Assembly (NCBI RefSeq): GCF_026008495.1
Contig: NZ_BQUN01000012.1
Span: 1-64,000 of the forward strand
Direction: 5' to 3'
Length of the DNA stretch: 64,000 nt
Source: Streptomyces sp. A012304
GTDB taxonomy: Bacteria; Actinomycetota; Actinomycetes; Streptomycetales; Streptomycetaceae
The position numbers were made by a program, and so were the translations under genes. Below the pieces are notes generated by a model. That model was not told where the DNA came from and searched no databases. It saw only the letters and a program-made list of their open reading frames with translations. The stretch's first letter is position 1. Each line of letters opens with the position of its first letter. Positions 17,060 to 24,920 of the stretch are shown piece after piece.

Positions 17060-18141
17060 GCGGCCGTCACCTCCGGCGCGGTCCGCAGGGACGCGTGGGT
17101 GGGCGCGTCCGGCACATCGGCCGGGCGGCCGATCGCGAACTCCTTGCGCAGCACCGGTACGACCTCCTCGCCGAGGAGGTCCAGCTGCTCCAGCACGGTC
17201 TTCAGCGGCAGTCCGGCGTGGTCCATCAGAAACAGCTGCCGCTGGTAATCGCCGACGGTCTCACGGAAGGACAGCGTCCGCTCGATGACCTGCTGCGGGG
17301 AGCCGACGGTCAGCGGGGTCTGCTCGGTGAACTCCTCCAGCGAGGGCCCGTGACCGTACACCGGCGCGTTGTCGAAGTACGGGCGGAACTCCCGTACGGC
17401 GTCCTGCGAGTTGCGGCGCATGAACACCTGTCCCCCCAGGCCCACGATGGCCTGCTCGGGACGGCCGTGACCGTGGTGGGCGTACCTGCGCCGGTACAGC
17501 TCGACCATCCGCCGGGTGTGGTCGGCGGGCCAGAAGATGTTGTTGTGGAAGAAGCCGTCGCCGTAGTACGCGGCCTGCTCGGCGATCTCGGGCGAGCGGA
17601 TCGAGCCGTGCCAGACGAACGGCGGTACGCCGTCCAGCGGCCGGGGCGTCGAGGTGAACCCCTGCAACGGCGTGCGGAACTTGCCCTCCCAGTTCACGAC
17701 GTCCTCGCGCCACAACCGGCGCAGCAACGCGTAGTTCTCCTTGGCGAGGTTGATGCCCTGCCGGATGTCCTGCCCGAACCAGGGGTAGACCGGGCCGGTG
17801 TTGCCGCGCCCCATCATCAGGTCCACCCGGCCGTCGGCCAGGTGCTGGAGCATCGCGTAGTCCTCGGCGATCTTCACCGGGTCGTTGGTGGTGATCAGCG
17901 TCGTCGCGGTGGAGAGGATGAGTTTCTCGGTGCGGGCGGCGATGTAGCCGAGCATCGTGGTCGGTGACGAGGGCACGAACGGCGGGTTGTGGTGCTCGCC
18001 GGTCGCGAAGACGTCCAGGCCGACCTCCTCCGCCTTCAGCGCGATGGCGACCATCGCCTTGATGCGCTGACGCTCCGAGGGGGTACTGCCGTTGGTCGGG
18101 TCGGGGGTGACGTCCCCCACCGAGAAGATTCCGAACTGCAT
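17056..18141 (-). CDS. LLM-class flavin-dependent monooxygenase (CE1758 type)
   Basis: A 361-residue luciferase-like monooxygenase (bacterial luciferase fold, TIM barrel). Its N-terminus [18 protein letters not shown] matches the CE1758 subfamily. Family blocks include [40 protein letters not shown] and the C-terminal [13 protein letters not shown]. It uses FMNH2 from the coupled reductase and O2 to oxidise an unknown organic substrate. The ATG is preceded by GAAGAGGCGCCC. An inverted repeat at 18186-18213 lies in its promoter region. Confidence 0.92.
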   Translation of the reverse strand: MQFGIFSVGDVTPDPTNGSTPSERQRIKAMVAIALKAEEVGLDVFATGEHHNPPFVPSSPTTMLGYIAARTEKLILSTATTLITTNDPVKIAEDYAMLQHLADGRVDLMMGRGNTGPVYPWFGQDIRQGINLAKENYALLRRLWREDVVNWEGKFRTPLQGFTSTPRPLDGVPPFVWHGSIRSPEIAEQAAYYGDGFFHNNIFWPADHTRRMVELYRRRYAHHGHGRPEQAIVGLGGQVFMRRNSQDAVREFRPYFDNAPVYGHGPSLEEFTEQTPLTVGSPQQVIERTLSFRETVGDYQRQLFLMDHAGLPLKTVLEQLDLLGEEVVPVLRKEFAIGRPADVPDAPTHASLRTAPEVTAA

Positions 18142-18185
18142 GGGCGCCTCTTCGTTCCGGCGAACTGTGTTGACACCGGGAATGT

Positions 18186-18213
18186 AGGCACCGGCTGGAC
18201 AGTGCCGGTGCCT
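18186..18213. promoter_or_regulatory. inverted repeat upstream of the monooxygenase/reductase operon
   Basis: AGGCACCGGC (18186-18195) and GCCGGTGCCT (18204-18213) are perfect 10-base inverted repeats with an 8-base spacer. They lie 45 to 72 bases upstream of the monooxygenase ATG, where an operator would be expected. The AraC protein at 15408 is a possible ligand; this is inference. Confidence 0.4.
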
Positions 18214-18259
18214 GTCCGTGCAGCGGAACTTGCCCGTCAGTGCCCATTCGTGGCTGCCG

Positions 18260-18795
18260 CTTACCGGTCTGCGATATACCGAACGCCTGCTCGACCACCG
18301 GGCCTTGCTGGACACCCAGGTGACCCTGCGCGGCTGCCTCGCGGCACCGCCGGTCTGACGCCCCGTCCGCACGATCTGCCCGCCCGGACCGTCGCCGAGA
18401 CGGTCACCCTCGTCGAGGCCGACGACTGGCCGGCCGACGACAGGGTCGCGGCCGACCTCCGCCAGGCGGCACCGTCGGCCGAGGCCGCCGCGCTGCGGGC
18501 CGCGCTGGAGGTGGTCGGCCTGTCGGGGCTGCCGCTGGACACGGCGGTGGGCCCGGGCGGGCGGCTGCTGTCGCAGGGGCAGCGCAGGCGCCTCGCCACG
18601 GCACGGGCCGTACTGCGGCGTCCTCGGGTCCTGCTGCTCGACGAGCCCGTGGCCGGCCTGGACCGCCCCACCGCCGAGACGCTCCTGGCCGCGCTGTGCC
18701 GGGCGCTGCCGGAGACCGCGCTGGTGATCGCCCTGTAGGACCAGGACCTCGGTCTGCTGGACGGTGCGCCCGCCAGGGTCGTCCGGCTGTCAGGC
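18260..18795 (+). pseudogene. cydC-like ABC transporter remnant
   Basis: One frame reads [20 protein letters not shown], like the membrane domain of CydC-type exporters. Another frame then gives the ATPase end: ABC signature [19 protein letters not shown], Walker [13 protein letters not shown], then LVIAL followed by TAG at 18736-18738 where HDQD would be expected (the next codons read DQDLGLL). Walker A is missing. The change of frame, the deletion and the nonsense codon mark a dead fragment. It overlaps the 3' end of the hydrolase at 18790 by a few bases. Confidence 0.7.
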
Positions 18796-19767
18796 CGTGT
18801 GCAGGGCGGCGTGCAGGGTGTCCGTCATCTGGACCCGGGCCGCCTGGGAGGCGTATGTGTCGCGGAGGAAGTCGAACAGGACGAATCCGTGGATCGTGCC
18901 GTGGTAACGGACTGAGGCGACCGGGACGTCGGCCTCCCTGAGGTGCGCCGCGTACGCCTCCCCCTCGTCGCGGACCACGTCGGCCTCGGCGGTGAGGACA
19001 AGCGCCGGTGGCAGGCCCCGTAGCCGGCGTGCGGGTGCGCGCAGAGGGGAAACGATGTCAAGCCCACGGGTCTTCGGATCCGGCGCGTACTGCTGCCAGT
19101 ACTCGGACATGACGGCGCGGCTCAGGAAATACCCGTCGGCGAACTCGCGGTAGGACGGGGTGTCCATCGCCGCGTCCGTCACCGGGCAGACCAGCACCTG
19201 GTGGCGGAAGCCCGGCCCGCCGCACTCCAGCGTCACGAGAGTGAGGGCGGCAGCGTGATGGGCGCCGGCGCTGACTCCGACGACCGCCATCCGGCTGCCG
19301 TCGAGACCGCACTGCGCGCCGTTGCGGGCGATCCACCGGGCGACGGTGTGCGCCCGCTCGACGGCGCCCGGGTGCCGTCCGTCCGCCGGTACCTCGTACT
19401 CGGGGACGACCACGGCGGCGTCCGTCCCGAGGACGAGGTCCGTCACCAGGTTCCGGTGCGCGTACGCGTCCGTCAGCATCCAGCCGAGCCCGTGCAGGTA
19501 GAGCACTACCGGCAGCGGCTTGTCGCTGCCGGCGGGGCGGAGGATGCGTACCCGGATCCGGCGGCTGTCGCTGCCCGGCAGGGCGAGCCACTCCTCCTCG
19601 ACGTCGGGCTCGTCCCGGCCGTCGCCGTTCCAGAGGGCCGCCATACGTGCTCTGGCCAGGGCCGCGTCGCCGTTCCCGGAGGAAGGGCAGCTGTGCGCCT
19701 CGGCGAAGGCCCGGGCCTGCCGTTCGAGGACGGGCGCAGACCGCGGGGGCGGCGGGTCTTCGGCCAA
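18790..19767 (-). CDS. alpha/beta hydrolase of the HSL family (paralogue)
   Basis: About 325 residues, aligning throughout with the hydrolase at 6034-7005. YLHGLGWMLT is the oxyanion region, GVSAGAHH the nucleophile elbow (family GDSAGG), AEADVVRDEGE the Asp block and GTIHGFVLFD the His block. The two altered Gly/Asp positions in the elbow and oxyanion motif suggest changed or reduced activity. The TTG at 19767 is preceded by AGGAG and gives an N-terminus matching the paralogue; a GTG at 19791 or an ATG at 19853 are alternatives. It diverges from the AraC gene at 20006 across a 238-base region with a GTGCAC site at 19891. Confidence 0.82.
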   Translation of the reverse strand: MAEDPPPPRSAPVLERQARAFAEAHSCPSSGNGDAALARARMAALWNGDGRDEPDVEEEWLALPGSDSRRIRVRILRPAGSDKPLPVVLYLHGLGWMLTDAYAHRNLVTDLVLGTDAAVVVPEYEVPADGRHPGAVERAHTVARWIARNGAQCGLDGSRMAVVGVSAGAHHAAALTLVTLECGGPGFRHQVLVCPVTDAAMDTPSYREFADGYFLSRAVMSEYWQQYAPDPKTRGLDIVSPLRAPARRLRGLPPALVLTAEADVVRDEGEAYAAHLREADVPVASVRYHGTIHGFVLFDFLRDTYASQAARVQMTDTLHAALHTA

Positions 19768-20005
19768 GGGAACTCCTGCGGGGGCGGTCACGGGCCGTGC
19801 GAAGGGGCGGCTCTGTCGGCACGCGGTATCCACCCTAGGGGCCGTCGACAGCATACGGGTGAGGTGGGCGTACTCGCCTTGTGCCGCTGAGTGCACAGTT
19901 CCAGGCCGGCTCGCACAGGGCGTGCAGTCATATGACCTAACGCCGCCCGATGCCGTCGTCACAGGCTTGTGCCATGGGGCGTGAAAGGGACTGGGGGGAG
20001 TCATC

Positions 20006-20893
20006 ATGAGCACTCTGTCTGGAGTCGAACAGCCGGCGCCCGCCGGTTCCGCGTCCGTGCATCACTTCGGCTACCTGCGCCTGACCGTCTGTGAGCCGGG
20101 CTCCCTCGTCCGGTACGCGGGAGCCGGGGACGCGATCGCCGTGCTGGTCCCCGGCGACGGTGCCGTGCATCTGGTCCAGGACGGCCGCGGTACGCGCGTG
20201 GAGAGCGGGCAGCTGGCGCTGATCGACCTGCGCCGGCCCTTCAGAGCCGACATCGACCGGGAGGCCCCGTCCCGGCTGCTGCTCTTCCGCCTCCCCGCCC
20301 ACGCCCTGCACGTCCCCGACACCGCCCTGCGCACCGTCACCGCCCGCGCCCTCCCGCCTACGGACGGGGTGGCCGCGCTGCTGGCCCCCCTCCTCCACAA
20401 CCTCGACGAGTCGGCCTCCCGGACGCCCCCCGCGGTGGGAGAGCGGCTCGGGGGCATCGTCACCGAGCTGGTGGCCGCCCTGGTCCACGAACTCACCGAG
20501 GACAAGGACGAGGAGGCGGACCGCCGGGCCGGACGCCACCAACTCGTCCTCACCATCCGTGAGTACATCGACCGCCATCTCGACGACCCCGAGCTGTCCG
20601 CCGAGCGCATCGCCGCCGCGCACCTCATCTCGGTCCGCTACCTCTACCGCCTCTTCGAGGACGAGGGCGTCTCCGTGGGCCGGCTCATTCTGCGCCGCCG
20701 CGTGGAGGAGTGCGCCCGTGAACTCGTCCGCCGCGCCCGGGTGAGCCAGTCCATCGCCGTGGTGGCCGCCCGCTGGGGCTTCCGCAATGCCGCCCACTTC
20801 AGCCGCTCCTTCAAGGCCGTCTACGGACAGTCCCCGCAGGAGTGGCGCCGCCGGGTCCGCACCCACACGACCGAGCAGCCCCCGGTCTCCTAG
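20006..20893 (+). CDS. AraC-family transcriptional regulator
   Basis: A 295-residue AraC regulator with a cupin-like N-terminal half (VLVPGDGAVHLVQDGRGT) and a C-terminal double HTH (SVRYLYRLFEDEGVSVGRLI; VAARWGFRNAAHFSRSFKAV). The ATG follows GGGGGGAG at six bases. It is divergent from the HSL-type hydrolase at 18790-19767, its most probable target, and convergent with another AraC gene at 21101. It is similar in plan to 15408, 21101 and 32670. Confidence 0.9.
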   Translation: MSTLSGVEQPAPAGSASVHHFGYLRLTVCEPGSLVRYAGAGDAIAVLVPGDGAVHLVQDGRGTRVESGQLALIDLRRPFRADIDREAPSRLLLFRLPAHALHVPDTALRTVTARALPPTDGVAALLAPLLHNLDESASRTPPAVGERLGGIVTELVAALVHELTEDKDEEADRRAGRHQLVLTIREYIDRHLDDPELSAERIAAAHLISVRYLYRLFEDEGVSVGRLILRRRVEECARELVRRARVSQSIAVVAARWGFRNAAHFSRSFKAVYGQSPQEWRRRVRTHTTEQPPVS

Positions 20894-21027
20894 GGGGCGA
20901 CGGGCGGGCCCGGTCGTCGCGCCGACCGCCGGGCGGTCCGCCGTGCGGGGCGGCCCCCGGGACAGCGGGGCACATCCGGCTCCCGTCGGCCGCCGGGCAC
21001 CCAACACGCGCGCAGGCCACGGCCGGC

Positions 21028-21080
21028 CTACGACAATGGGCACATCCGATCCCCCCACCAATCGCTGAACGGCACACCGT
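21028..21080 (-). pseudogene. diverged duplicate of the 3' end of the adjacent AraC gene
   Basis: These 53 bases resemble 21101-21153 (offset 73) at roughly two thirds identity. On the minus strand they read VPFSDWWGDRMCPLS-stop, against VPPSDWREERTRSLS-stop for the intact gene. This is the last helix and stop codon of an AraC regulator with no body attached, left by a partial tandem duplication or a lost paralogue. The rest of 20894-21100 is GC-rich with no other feature seen. Confidence 0.55.
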
Positions 21081-21100
21081 TAGCGCAGACCCCAGCCCGT

Positions 21101-21964
21101 CTACGACAACGAGCGCGTCCGTTCCTCGCGCCAGTCGCTCGGCGGTACGCCGTACGCCGCGCGGAAGGCGCGGCTGAAGTGGGTCGCGCTGGCGAAGCCC
21201 CAGCGTCGGGCGACCGCGGCCACCGTGGTGTCGTACAGCCCCGGACGGGCCAGTTCCCGGCGTGCCTCCTCCAGGCGGCGGTGCTGGATCCAGCGGCCGA
21301 TCGTGCTGCCGTGTCCCTCGAAGAGCTTGTGGAGGTAGCGGAGGGAGATGTGCTGGGCCGCGGCGACGGCGCCCGGCGTCAGCTCCCGGTCCCACAGCCG
21401 CCCGTCGACGTGGGCGCGTATCCCCCGCACCAGCTGACCGCGCTCGGCGCCGCCGTCCCGCGGCCCGGAGTCGATGTCCTCGACGGCCAGCAGCGCCACC
21501 AGCTCGGCCACGCTGCCCGCCAGATGCACTGCCGTCGCCGGCGCGTACGCGGGTGCGTCGGCGAGCCCCCGTACGAAGGGGACGAGCAGCGGCGCAACGG
21601 CCCCGTCGGCGAACGGCGCCCGCCGCCCGAGGTCCCGCGCCTGGCCGTCGGTGAGCGCCATGGCCCGCCTCGGGATCCGCACCAGATGCAGCTCGAAGTC
21701 CGCGGCCTCTTGCCGGTGGAGGGCGAAAGGCTCGCCGCCCTCGCACACGAAGAGGTCCCCGGCCCGGCAGGGCTGAGACACCCCTCGGCGGACCAGGGAC
21801 GCAGTACCGGAGGTGTGGACGCCCAGCAGCAGATGCGGTTCGGCCATCTCGTCACCCGGCTCACAGACGTAACCCTGTGCCGTGCCCCGTACCGTGCCCA
21901 TCCACAGGAAGCCGAGCGTGGTGCCGGTGGTGGTGAGGCGGGCGGGTGCGGGTGTCGAGTCCAT
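21101..21964 (-). CDS. AraC-family transcriptional regulator
   Basis: A 287-residue AraC regulator: N-terminal sensor (EPHLLLGVHTSGTASLVRRG) and C-terminal HTH pair (SLRYLHKLFEGHGSTIGRWI; VARRWGFASATHFSRAFRAA). The ATG at 21964 gives MDSTPAPARL; the frame continues upstream with further in-frame ATGs near 22060, so the start may lie up to about 30 codons earlier. It diverges from the LAL regulator at 22062 with little or no spacer, so the two may share a control region. Confidence 0.88.
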   Translation of the reverse strand: MDSTPAPARLTTTGTTLGFLWMGTVRGTAQGYVCEPGDEMAEPHLLLGVHTSGTASLVRRGVSQPCRAGDLFVCEGGEPFALHRQEAADFELHLVRIPRRAMALTDGQARDLGRRAPFADGAVAPLLVPFVRGLADAPAYAPATAVHLAGSVAELVALLAVEDIDSGPRDGGAERGQLVRGIRAHVDGRLWDRELTPGAVAAAQHISLRYLHKLFEGHGSTIGRWIQHRRLEEARRELARPGLYDTTVAAVARRWGFASATHFSRAFRAAYGVPPSDWREERTRSLS

Positions 21965-22061
21965 GGGTTCCAGCCTCGGCTGCTCGCGGGGGAAGCAGAA
22001 GGCGGTGCGGCGATCCGTGCGGGCAGAGTCAAGAACCGTGCGCGCTCGGGCCATCGAGGTC

Positions 22062-24920
22062 ATGGCACCCTTCTTGTCTGACGTGTACGACGTGGGGGGG
22101 GGGACCGTGAGGAGCGGCCGGGACGACGACACGGCACTGGTCGGTCGGCAGCGGGAGCGCACACTGCTGGAGCGGTCCCTGGAGAGGGCACGGTCCGCGG
22201 CGGGCGGCTCGGCGATGGTGCTGCGCGGTGAGGCCGGGATCGGGAAGACCGCGCTGCTGGACTGGACGGCCGCGCGGGCCGAGCGCAGCGGCTTCACCGT
22301 GCTGCGGGCGGGGGGCAGCGAGGCGGAGGTCGGCATCGCCTTCGGCGCGCTGCACCAGGTGCTCGGCCCCCTGCTGGGCAACTCGCGCGCCCTGCCGCCA
22401 CCGCAACGGGCCGCCCTGGAACGGGCGTTGGGGCTGCGCGACGGCCTTCCCTCGGGCGGTTTCATGGTCGGCGCGTCCGCGCTGGCGCTGCTCGCGAAGG
22501 AGGCGCGCCGGCGCCCCGTGCTCATCCTCGTGGACGACCTGCACTGGGTGGACTCCTCCAGCGCCGCCGTCTTCCTCTTCCTCCATCAGCGCCTCACCGA
22601 CCTGCGCACGGTCATGGTCTGCACCAGCCGCCCCGGCGGCCCCGCCCTCGACGGCTGGCCCGCGCTCCCGGTGGATGTGGAGGCCCTCTCGGGCGACGAC
22701 TCCCGCACCCTCCTCAGCCGCTGGCACCCCGCCCTGGCCGCCGCCACCGCCCAGCGGGTCGTCGCCGAGGCCGCGGGCAACCCCCTGGCCCTGGCCGAAC
22801 TCCCCGGCCAGCTGGCCACCGAACACCGCCAGGGCATCGCGCCCCTGCCCGAGCAACTCCCCCTGGGACAACGCCTGGAAGCGCTGTTCGTACGACGCCT
22901 GCGCGCGCTCCCCGCGGACGCGGCCCGGCTGCTCCTCCTCACCGCGCTCGACAGCGCCGACGGGACCATCGGGGAGGCGGTCTTCGGGCCGGGCTCCGCC
23001 GCCGACGGCACCAGCACGGAACCGGATCCCTGTCCCGGCCGTACGGAACACCTCCTCGGCCACATCGAGGCCGCCGGGCTGGCCAGTCTCGATCAGGCCG
23101 GGCGGCTGGTGTTCCGGCATCCGCTGGTACGGAGCGCGGTGATCGCCTCCGCCGCGGAGCCGGAGTTGCGGGCGGCGCACCGGACGCTGGCGGGGCGGCT
23201 GCGGGAGGACGACCCGCGCCGGCTCGTGCACGAGGCGTCGGCCGCCGAGGGGCCCGCCGAACCGCTGGCCGCACGGCTCCAGGAGGCCGGCACCCGTATC
23301 GCGCTGCGCGGCGGCGACGCGGAAGGGGCTCTGCTCCTTGACCGCGCGGCGGCCCTCAGCGTCGACCCCGAGGCGCGGGCCCGCCGGCTGACCTGGGCGG
23401 CCGTGATGTCGGCCCGCGGCGGCCGGCTGGCGTACGCCGCCCGGCTGGTGGAGGAGCTGAAGCGGGGCCCCGTACCGCAGGACGTCGCCCCGCTGTTCGC
23501 CTACGCGGTCGTGTACGTCGACCAGAGCCACCACGTCGACTTCGCGTCCACCTTCTCCCTGCTGCCGGCGGCCCTGGCCGCGCTCACCGCCCCGGGCGCC
23601 CCGGACGCGCCGGTCCACGGCGACCTCGTCGAGCAGATGTTCTTCAAGCTGCTGCTGGCGTCCGCGTACACCGGCGACCCCCGAGGCTGGGAGACCCTGG
23701 AGCGGCACCGTGAACGTGTCTCCCCGGCCGCCCGTCTGTGCCACCGCGCCTGGGCGGACCCGCCGCGCACGGCGCACGGCGCGGAGGCGGAGCTGCGGGC
23801 CATGGTGACGCGTATGACGGCCCGGCGGGAGACAGGCGCCGCCTGGCTGCTGCTGTGGGCCGCGGCGGCGGTGGACGGCGCCGACCCGGACCTGTGGCGT
23901 CTGTTCAGCGGCGAGCACGCGTACGCCACTCAGGGCTCGGTCGCCAAATCGCGCTGCCACCAGGCGTTCCTGCGCGGCCGTTGGGACGCGGCGGAGGACT
24001 GTCTGCGCGAGGCCGACACCGCCGAGGAACTCGGCTATCACACCAACGCCCTGCTCTTCCGGCACTACTACGCGTACTTCCTGGCGGGCCGCGGTGACGA
24101 GCGGGGCCTGCGGGAGATACGGCAGCGGATCGCACCGATCGCCGCACGGGCCCGGATGCGGTTCGTCACCGACCACCTGGACCACCTCGACGCCCTGGCC
24201 GCTCTCGCCCACGGCCGGTACGAGGAGTCGTACGCTCGGCTGCGCCGCATGATGACGCCGGGCGAGCTGCCGGGCGACCTGTCCTGGTTCCACCTCCCGT
24301 TCTTCGACTTCGTCGCGGCCGCCGTGCGCTGTGGCAGGCAGGCGGAGGCGCTCGCCCTTGTCGCGGCCGGGCGGGCGGCGCGGATGGACGAGATCTCGGG
24401 GCACCACGCCTTCCTGCTGGCGGCGGCCACCGCGCTGGTGGCCGAGGACGAAGGGGCGGACGCGGCGGACGCGGCCTACGCGGCGGCGTACGCGGTGCCG
24501 GGCGCGGGCCGGTGGGTCTTCGACCTGGCACGGCTGCGGCTGGCCCACGGTTCCCGGCTCTGTGCGAGGGGCCGGCGGGCGGAGGCGGACGAGCTGCTGC
24601 ACACCGCCTTCCGCACCTTCCGCGAGCTGCGGGCCACGCCCTGGGAGCAGCGGTGCCAGGACGAACTGCGTGCGGTGGGCCTCCTTCCGGACCCGGCGGC
24701 GCCCGCCTGCCCGCTCACGGCCCAGGAGCTCCGCATCGCCCGCCTGGTGGCCACCGGCCTCACGAACAAGGAGGTCGGCGCGGCACTGAAGCTCTCTCCC
24801 CGTACGGTCGGCGCGGCCCTCTACCGCATCTTCCCGAAACTGGGGATCACCTCCCGGGCCGCTCTGGCCCGGGCTCTGGCGGCTCCGCCAGAGCAAGGGC
24901 CACTCCGGCCCGGGTCGTGA
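22062..24920 (+). CDS. LuxR-family regulator of the LAL class
   Basis: About 952 residues. Walker A is GEAGIGKT at 56-63 and Walker B is VLILVDDLHWVD. A long helical TPR-like middle follows, ending in a C-terminal LuxR HTH (LTAQELRIARLVATGLTNKE, then LSPRTVGAALYRIFPKLGI). LAL proteins are ATP-dependent activators of catabolic or antibiotic genes; the target is unknown. ATG 22062 is taken; a GTG at 22107 just after a ten-G run is a serious alternative. Its last 74 bases overlap the antisense 3' end of the next LAL gene. The two proteins share overall plan and C-terminal sequence, so they are related. Confidence 0.9.
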   Translation: MAPFLSDVYDVGGGTVRSGRDDDTALVGRQRERTLLERSLERARSAAGGSAMVLRGEAGIGKTALLDWTAARAERSGFTVLRAGGSEAEVGIAFGALHQVLGPLLGNSRALPPPQRAALERALGLRDGLPSGGFMVGASALALLAKEARRRPVLILVDDLHWVDSSSAAVFLFLHQRLTDLRTVMVCTSRPGGPALDGWPALPVDVEALSGDDSRTLLSRWHPALAAATAQRVVAEAAGNPLALAELPGQLATEHRQGIAPLPEQLPLGQRLEALFVRRLRALPADAARLLLLTALDSADGTIGEAVFGPGSAADGTSTEPDPCPGRTEHLLGHIEAAGLASLDQAGRLVFRHPLVRSAVIASAAEPELRAAHRTLAGRLREDDPRRLVHEASAAEGPAEPLAARLQEAGTRIALRGGDAEGALLLDRAAALSVDPEARARRLTWAAVMSARGGRLAYAARLVEELKRGPVPQDVAPLFAYAVVYVDQSHHVDFASTFSLLPAALAALTAPGAPDAPVHGDLVEQMFFKLLLASAYTGDPRGWETLERHRERVSPAARLCHRAWADPPRTAHGAEAELRAMVTRMTARRETGAAWLLLWAAAAVDGADPDLWRLFSGEHAYATQGSVAKSRCHQAFLRGRWDAAEDCLREADTAEELGYHTNALLFRHYYAYFLAGRGDERGLREIRQRIAPIAARARMRFVTDHLDHLDALAALAHGRYEESYARLRRMMTPGELPGDLSWFHLPFFDFVAAAVRCGRQAEALALVAAGRAARMDEISGHHAFLLAAATALVAEDEGADAADAAYAAAYAVPGAGRWVFDLARLRLAHGSRLCARGRRAEADELLHTAFRTFRELRATPWEQRCQDELRAVGLLPDPAAPACPLTAQELRIARLVATGLTNKEVGAALKLSPRTVGAALYRIFPKLGITSRAALARALAAPPEQGPLRPGS

